From JAQYVL01 sp964578935 (lineage in GTDB: Bacteria > Desulfobacterota > Desulfobacteria > Desulfobacterales > SURF-7), in assembly GCA_964578935.1 (NCBI GenBank), contig CAZOEW010000052.1, positions 1 to 19,082 on the forward strand: DNA of 19,082 bases, given 5' to 3'. The notes below the pieces were generated by a model. The model saw nothing but the letters and a program-made list of their open reading frames with translations. It had not been told where the DNA came from and searched no databases. A program made the translations under genes and the position numbers. How positions within the stretch are numbered: the first letter of the stretch is position 1; each line of letters starts with the position of its first letter. Below are positions 14,404 through 19,082 of this stretch, piece by piece.

Positions 14404-14454
14404 ATGACTGGAAATACCGGTTCTGATCCGAAGCGGTTTTTTACATCACCATGA
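14404..14454 (+). CDS. Possible 16-aa leader peptide in the glnA leader
   Basis: ATG 14404 is preceded by AGGGAG (14391-14396) with an ideal 7-base spacer, so ribosome loading is likely. The frame encodes MTGNTGSDPKRFFTSP and stops at 14454, 37 bases before glnA. It lies wholly downstream of the predicted sigma-54 start. It holds no glutamine codon, so simple glutamine attenuation is not suggested, and no terminator hairpin is seen in the leader. It could still be chance. Confidence 0.35.
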   Translation: MTGNTGSDPKRFFTSP

Positions 14455-14491
14455 AATCTATCTACCCAATAACATGATGGAGGATATTGTT

Positions 14492-15904
14492 ATGAAATCC
14501 AAAGAAGTTTTAGACATGGCAAAAGAAAATGGAGCACGGGTTGTTGATATACGCTTTATGGATTTTCCAGGCGTATGGCAACATTTTTCCGTACCTATCA
14601 GCGAACTTGAGGAATCAAGCTTTGATGATGGATTTGGATTTGATGGTTCAAGCATAAGAGGCTGGCAGCCTATTCATGCCAGCGATATGCTTGTTGTTCC
14701 GGATCCTGTTACTGCAAAAATGGATCCGTTTTTTGAAGTTCCAACCCTGGTTCTGATCGGAAATATTGTTGATCCGATCACCCGTGAGGCGTACACCAGG
14801 GATCCGAGAAATATTGCCCAGAAAGCAGAAGCATATTTAGCCGGCAGCGGTATTGGCGATACCGCATATTTTGGCCCGGAAGCGGAATTTTTTATTTTTG
14901 ACAGCATCCGGTTTGAATCATCCCGAAATGTTTCATATTATGAGGTCGATTCTATAGAAGGTATCTGGAACACGTCAAGGGAAGAATCACCTAACCTCGG
15001 ATACAAACCAAGACACAAGGAAGGGTATTTCCCGGTTCCTCCAATGGATAAATTTCAGGATTTACGAACCGAAATGATGCTGACTCTCGAGAATCTTGGT
15101 ATTGATGTAGAATGCCAGCATCATGAAGTCGCTACGGCGGGTCAGGCTGAAATCGATATGCGGTTCAAACCTCTGGTTCAGATGGGCGATCAGCTTGCGT
15201 GGTTTAAATATGTTCTGAAAAATGTGGCCTATCGCCATGGACACACCGTAACTTTCATGCCAAAACCGCTTTTTGAAGATAATGGTTCCGGAATGCATAC
15301 CCATATCAGCATCTGGAACGAAGGAAATCCGCTTTTTGCCGGTGATAAGTATGCAGGTGTTTCTCAGGATGCGCTCTACGCGATTGGGGGAATCATAAAA
15401 CACTGTAAGGCGATTTGTGCTTTTTCCAACCCGACCACCAACTCCTACAAGAGGCTCGTACCGGGATTTGAGGCGCCCGTAAATCTTGCCTATTCAAGTC
15501 GCAACAGAAGTGCTGCGGTGCGCATCCCCATGTATTCCGCTTCGCCTAAAGCAAAGCGGATCGAGTTCCGAACACCTGATCCATCCTGCAACGGCTATAT
15601 GGCTTTCTCTGCCATGTTAATGGCGGTGATCGATGGTATTGAGAACAAGATTGATCCGGGGGATCCACTTGACAAAAACATTTATGACCTTCCGCCCGAA
15701 GAACTTTCCAAGGTCGAATCCGCACCGGGTTCTCTTGATGAAGCGCTGGCGGCGCTTGAAGCAGATCATGAATTTTTGCTCAAAGGAGATGTCTTCACGA
15801 AAGATGTTATTGATATGTGGATTGATTATAAAACCAAAAACGAGGTCAATGCCGTAAAGCTTCGCCCGCATCCTCACGAATTTTATCTTTACTATGACAT
15901 ATAG
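14492..15904 (+). CDS. glnA: Glutamine synthetase type I-beta (adenylylatable)
   Basis: GlnA makes glutamine from glutamate, ammonia and ATP, and acts as a cytoplasmic dodecamer. The 470-aa protein has the GSI landmarks: the DGSSIRGW loop at 51-58, GPEAEFFIFD with catalytic Glu130 and Glu132, the FEDNGSGMHTHIS segment, and NPTTNSYKRLVPGFEAP. The adenylylation site DKNIYDLPPEE has its tyrosine at 398, and the C-terminus LRPHPHEFYLYYDI is typical of GSI-beta. GlnE, the enzyme that modifies this tyrosine, is encoded next door. ATG 14492 was chosen because GGAGG (14479-14483) lies 8 bases upstream; the in-frame ATGs at 14474 and 14477 precede or overlap that ribosome site. The gene is controlled by sigma-54 and perhaps sigma-70 promoters. 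Confidence 0.98.
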   Translation: MKSKEVLDMAKENGARVVDIRFMDFPGVWQHFSVPISELEESSFDDGFGFDGSSIRGWQPIHASDMLVVPDPVTAKMDPFFEVPTLVLIGNIVDPITREAYTRDPRNIAQKAEAYLAGSGIGDTAYFGPEAEFFIFDSIRFESSRNVSYYEVDSIEGIWNTSREESPNLGYKPRHKEGYFPVPPMDKFQDLRTEMMLTLENLGIDVECQHHEVATAGQAEIDMRFKPLVQMGDQLAWFKYVLKNVAYRHGHTVTFMPKPLFEDNGSGMHTHISIWNEGNPLFAGDKYAGVSQDALYAIGGIIKHCKAICAFSNPTTNSYKRLVPGFEAPVNLAYSSRNRSAAVRIPMYSASPKAKRIEFRTPDPSCNGYMAFSAMLMAVIDGIENKIDPGDPLDKNIYDLPPEELSKVESAPGSLDEALAALEADHEFLLKGDVFTKDVIDMWIDYKTKNEVNAVKLRPHPHEFYLYYDI

Positions 15905-15910
15905 GGTTTA

Positions 15911-15960
15911 CGATAAAAAGCCGGACTCTGTTTTTAAAACAGGGGACCGGCTTTTTATCG
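15911..15960. terminator. Bidirectional terminator between glnA and glnE
   Basis: CGATAAAAAGCCGG (15911-15924) pairs perfectly with CCGGCTTTTTATCG (15947-15960), and an inner CTGTTTT/AAAACAG stem fills the loop. A-runs on the left arm and T-runs on the right make it a terminator in both directions for the two convergent genes. Confidence 0.93.
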
Positions 15961-16045
15961 GAGCAAACCGTATAGATGTTATCGTCAATATGGTTACGTT
16001 GTTTCATTCATCAGCTAAACAACAATGCGAGATACGGGGATAATA

Positions 16046-18913
16046 TCAGGACATGTGTTTTGTCCATATTGCTGTAACTTGCCTGCCAAGCTCCCGAAAC
16101 TCCTTTTCAGGCGTGATAGAAGGCTTGTTCTGCAGGTTCAGTCTGTGAACCCGGGAGCGGAAGGTCAGGTAAGCTTCTTTTAAAAACAGAGCGGTTTCCT
16201 TTTCAATGATGCCGGAGTCTGAAAGAGCTTCAAGCTGGCGAACATTGTCAGACCAGGTTACAAGGTTGGGATGATGAAGAGCGTTTGCCAGTATCAAATA
16301 CTGAACAAGGAACTCAATGTCTATGATTCCGCCGAATCCCTGTTTCAGGTGGAACGTTTCCGGATTTTCATCAAGGTGACTCCGTCTTATTTTATCCCGC
16401 ATATCAAGGATATCCTGCAGAAGCTGTGGTCTGTCTCTGGGTGTTGTGAGAATTGTTTTTCGAATTGCCTCAAAACACCGGGTGATTGCCGGGTCTCCAC
16501 AGATCGGCCTGGCTCTCACCAGAGCCTGATGTTCCCAGGTCCAGGCTTTTTCTTTCTGATATTCCATAAAGGTTTTCATGTGACTCACAAGGGGACCGGA
16601 GCTTCCGCTTGGTCGAAGCCGCATATCGATTTCATAAAGTTTTCCGGCCCGTGTATGGGTTGTCAGGGTATGAATAATTCGTTGTCCCAGGCGGGTAAAG
16701 AACTGGCTGTTTGCGATCGGCGGACTGCTTCCTCCTTGAGTTTCGCCTTCCATTGCGGCATGAAGAAATACCAGGTCGAGATCAGATCCATATCCGAGCT
16801 CGATGCCTCCCAGTTTTCCATACGCGATAATTGCAAATCCTTTTTTACAATTAACTTTTTCAAGGTAACATTTCGGTTCCCCATATTTCATAACCAGATG
16901 CGTATGGGAAAAATTCAGTATTTTTTCAAGAATGAGTTCTGCAATATCGGAAAGATGATCACTTACCCGCATGAGGGGATAAGATGCCGTTATGTCGGCC
17001 GCCGCAACCCTTAGCGTGTTTATCTGTTTAAAGATACAAAGCAGTTCAATTTGTTGCTCCAGGTCATTGGGGGGTACATGCAAAAGTTTTTTTTGCAGCT
17101 CTTCGGACAGTTGATCCCGGGAAGGCGGCCTGTATAGGAGTCGCGCATCCAGAAGCTCATCCAGAAGAACCGGGTGGCGCGCCAAAAAAGAAATGATCCA
17201 TGGACTGACAAGTGACAGGTTGACAAGTTGTGTGAGGACAGATGGATTCTCCAGCAGCAAAGAAATATAATTTGTTCGCTGTTCAACGGTTTTTATGAGT
17301 TCTATGATCCGGGTAAACGAGAGGAGGGGATTTTTGGATTTTGCTGTTGTTTCAATTACACGGGGAATGAGCTTGTTCAGACGTCTGCGACCTTCTCGAC
17401 TAAGAGATCTGGTTGTTGGATCATGTTGCAGTAAATACAAATGTCGAATAATTTCTTCCGGCCTGTCAAATCCGGAGGTACGAAGAATGTTTTCTGCTTC
17501 TTTGTTTTCGATCGGATTGCTCCAGACAGTTTCAAATTGATTCTGGTGGTTATTGCTTTTTTCGTTCTCGGAAGAAAGAATTTGGTTGAAATGGCGGTGA
17601 ACCGTATCCATGTTAAGTTTAAGCTGCGTAAGGAAGGCATCACTCTTTTCAAAACCCAGGGATAGGGCCAGACGGAAAATTTCGATGCTGTCTTTTGGAA
17701 GGGTGTGTGTTTGTCTGTCATCAAACTCCTGAAGCCGATGCTCTGTGTTTCTTAAAAACACATAGGCGTTTATTAATTCATCGCATATAGCCTGCTGAAT
17801 ATAGCCTTCGGTCGCAAGTATCCGTAAAACTTTTACAATACTCGGTTCCTGAAGTTTTGGTTCAATTCCGCCTCGAATCAGCTGAAAGACCTGTCCGAAA
17901 AATTCAATCTCTCGAATACCGCCGGCTCCCAGTTTGATGTTATCCTGCAGACCTTTGCGCCTGATTTCAGAATTTATGTTTTTTTTCATATCCCGTATGG
18001 ACTCAAATGAGCTGTAATCCAGATATCTTCGGTAAATGAACGGATTGAGGCGGCTTAACAGTTCAAGACCTGCTTTTTTATCTCCTGCTACCACTTTTGC
18101 CTTAATCAGGGCATATCTTTCCCATTCTCTTCCTTGCGCTTCGTAATATCTTTCCATTGAATTGAAACTGAGAACAATTGGACCATTTTCACCATAGGGC
18201 CTGAGTCGCAAATCAACCCTGAAGAGGAGACCCGATGGCGTTGATTCTGAAAAAATTTTCAGGAAAGATCGGGTGAGGCGTGAAAAAAAATCTTCGTTTG
18301 GTATCGAATTGTTGTTGCTGTCTGTTACACCGACTTCCGGAAAAGTAAACACAAGGTCAATGTCTGAAGAGAAGTTGAGTTCGCCCGCACCGAGTTTTCC
18401 AAGGCCAAGGACAACGATTTTTTGTTTGCTTCCATCAGGACTGCGGGGCGTTCCAAATTTTTCTACCATCCAGTGATAAAGCGCCGCGAAGGTTTGTTCG
18501 ACGCAGGCTTCCGCCAGGAGGGAAAGATCCGCCATGGTTTCGAAAAGATCGGCCAGGCCGGCAAGATCACGAAATGCAATACGGAGCATTTCGCGATATC
18601 TGAAGAGATGAAGATGGGTCGAAAGTGAGCTCTCATCAGAGATTTTTTTCATCAGCAGGGAAAGCTCTTGTGTGTATTTGTTTGCCGGATAGGCTCGGCA
18701 AAGGTCATTGTGTTTCAACAGATCAACAAGAATGTTCGGTCGGCGGGTCAGGGTTTTTGATACAAATTCACTAAAAAGAAATGTTTTTTTCAATAATTCT
18801 AAGATGTTTTCAGGAACATTCTCCAGGGTGTCTGTTTTTTGGAGAGCCTGAAAAAAAGCATCCCATCTGATCTGCAATGATCCGGCAAGCGTTTCCGGAA
18901 GATTTTGTAGCAT
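16046..18913 (-). CDS. glnE: Bifunctional glutamine synthetase adenylyltransferase/adenylyl-removing enzyme GlnE
   Basis: GlnE attaches AMP to the glnA tyrosine when nitrogen is plentiful and removes it when scarce, under PII and glutamine control. The 955-aa protein has family length. Two nucleotidyltransferase domains are visible. The N-terminal deadenylylating one has LGKLGAGELNFSSDIDLVF with Asp184 and Asp186. The C-terminal adenylylating one has YGKLGGIELGYGSDLDLVF with Asp711 and Asp713. Each has its later acidic/basic companion motif (RVDLRLRPYGENGP and EIDMRLRPSGSSGP). A helical regulatory region separates them. Start ATG 18913 opens at the expected family N-terminus; its ribosome site is weak (AGGG lies unusually far upstream). 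It converges on glnA across a shared terminator, and both its target and two possible PII partners are encoded in the window. Confidence 0.97.
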   Translation of the reverse strand: MLQNLPETLAGSLQIRWDAFFQALQKTDTLENVPENILELLKKTFLFSEFVSKTLTRRPNILVDLLKHNDLCRAYPANKYTQELSLLMKKISDESSLSTHLHLFRYREMLRIAFRDLAGLADLFETMADLSLLAEACVEQTFAALYHWMVEKFGTPRSPDGSKQKIVVLGLGKLGAGELNFSSDIDLVFTFPEVGVTDSNNNSIPNEDFFSRLTRSFLKIFSESTPSGLLFRVDLRLRPYGENGPIVLSFNSMERYYEAQGREWERYALIKAKVVAGDKKAGLELLSRLNPFIYRRYLDYSSFESIRDMKKNINSEIRRKGLQDNIKLGAGGIREIEFFGQVFQLIRGGIEPKLQEPSIVKVLRILATEGYIQQAICDELINAYVFLRNTEHRLQEFDDRQTHTLPKDSIEIFRLALSLGFEKSDAFLTQLKLNMDTVHRHFNQILSSENEKSNNHQNQFETVWSNPIENKEAENILRTSGFDRPEEIIRHLYLLQHDPTTRSLSREGRRRLNKLIPRVIETTAKSKNPLLSFTRIIELIKTVEQRTNYISLLLENPSVLTQLVNLSLVSPWIISFLARHPVLLDELLDARLLYRPPSRDQLSEELQKKLLHVPPNDLEQQIELLCIFKQINTLRVAAADITASYPLMRVSDHLSDIAELILEKILNFSHTHLVMKYGEPKCYLEKVNCKKGFAIIAYGKLGGIELGYGSDLDLVFLHAAMEGETQGGSSPPIANSQFFTRLGQRIIHTLTTHTRAGKLYEIDMRLRPSGSSGPLVSHMKTFMEYQKEKAWTWEHQALVRARPICGDPAITRCFEAIRKTILTTPRDRPQLLQDILDMRDKIRRSHLDENPETFHLKQGFGGIIDIEFLVQYLILANALHHPNLVTWSDNVRQLEALSDSGIIEKETALFLKEAYLTFRSRVHRLNLQNKPSITPEKEFRELGRQVTAIWTKHMS

Positions 18914-19049
18914 CTTGATTCTGTTTTTTCCCTGTCTGCGGTTTTGTTAAACAAGACCCTGATCGAGCGTTGCAGTGACGACCCTTATAACGGCTTTTTC
19001 TGTTGTTGAAACAATAAAAAGACGAATGATTCGGAATGAACGATATGAC

Positions 19050-19078
19050 ATTATAAACAATATTCTTTGTTTTGTCAC
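19050..19078 (-). promoter_or_regulatory. Sigma-70-type promoter of glnE
   Basis: On the minus strand GTGACA (19073-19078) and TATAAT (19050-19055) are separated by exactly 17 bases. Only one base differs from the TTGACA/TATAAT consensus. The start would be near 19043, leaving a leader of about 130 bases. No sigma-54 element was found, so glnE appears constitutively expressed. Confidence 0.75.
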
Positions 19079-19082
19079 GACA

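Larger units (their letters stand above)
14013..14491 (+). other. 479-base regulatory region upstream of glnA
   Basis: The region contains the TACA-N4-TGTA palindrome (14215-14226), a sigma-70-like promoter (about 14279-14307), a sigma-54 element (14334-14349) and a leader of about 130 bases with a 16-codon open frame. A short inverted repeat GCAAA-TGG-TTTGC is at 14261-14273. I saw no terminator for amt3 and no larger gene. Confidence 0.65.

Noticed and set aside
16271..17014. 247-codon open frame antisense to glnE
   Set aside because: It lies entirely within the certain glnE gene, has no ribosome site, and reads as a Cys/Phe-rich shadow of the opposite strand.
1..19082. CRISPR arrays, insertion sequences, tRNA/rRNA genes, prophage or defence genes
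   Set aside because: No repeat-spacer pattern, transposase-like frame, RNA gene signature or phage gene was seen on either strand; the window is core metabolism and housekeeping.

Overview
The window reads as a chromosomal segment of a Gram-negative, moderately AT-rich bacterium. The gene set points to the deltaproteobacterial/Desulfobacterota group, with Desulfobacterales my best guess. The reasons are the yidC-jag-mnmE block, adenylylatable GSI-beta plus GlnE, abundant sigma-54 promoters, and a long UPF0324/YeiH-type transporter. The taxonomic placement is inference; no rRNA or marker search was possible.

Layout. (1) 1-3121: 3' end of yidC, then jag/khpB and mnmE, the conserved origin-proximal block. 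Directly after the mnmE stop codon lies a perfect 16-bp parS palindrome (3122-3137), which supports closeness to oriC. (2) 3181-5222: a YkgJ-type Cys-cluster protein, an overlapping unrecognised 114-aa gene, and a PrmA-like methyltransferase with an atypical N-terminus. (3) 5223-15904: a nitrogen-assimilation cluster of PII-amt1, amt2-PII, amt3 and glnA. Four clear -24/-12 (sigma-54) promoters precede glnB-amt1, amt2, amt3 and glnA. (4) 10084-12131, minus strand, inside that cluster: an N-terminally extended YeiH/UPF0324 transporter and a translationally coupled 95-aa membrane protein. (5) 16046-18913, minus strand: glnE, convergent with glnA across a shared bidirectional terminator, with a sigma-70-type promoter near the window end.

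How it fits together: three ammonium channels feed glutamine synthetase. Two PII proteins, both with the Tyr51 uridylylation site, would gate the channels and signal to GlnE. GlnE adenylylates the Tyr398 site that is visible in GlnA. Sigma-54 control ties expression of the set to nitrogen status.

The most interesting non-coding signal is a TACA-N4-TGTA palindrome with an AT-only centre. It lies 76-118 bp upstream of three of the four sigma-54 promoters, with a degenerate copy 130 bp upstream of the fourth. It does not look like the enteric NtrC site and is a candidate enhancer site for an unidentified activator. No activator, ntrB/ntrC or glnD is in the window.
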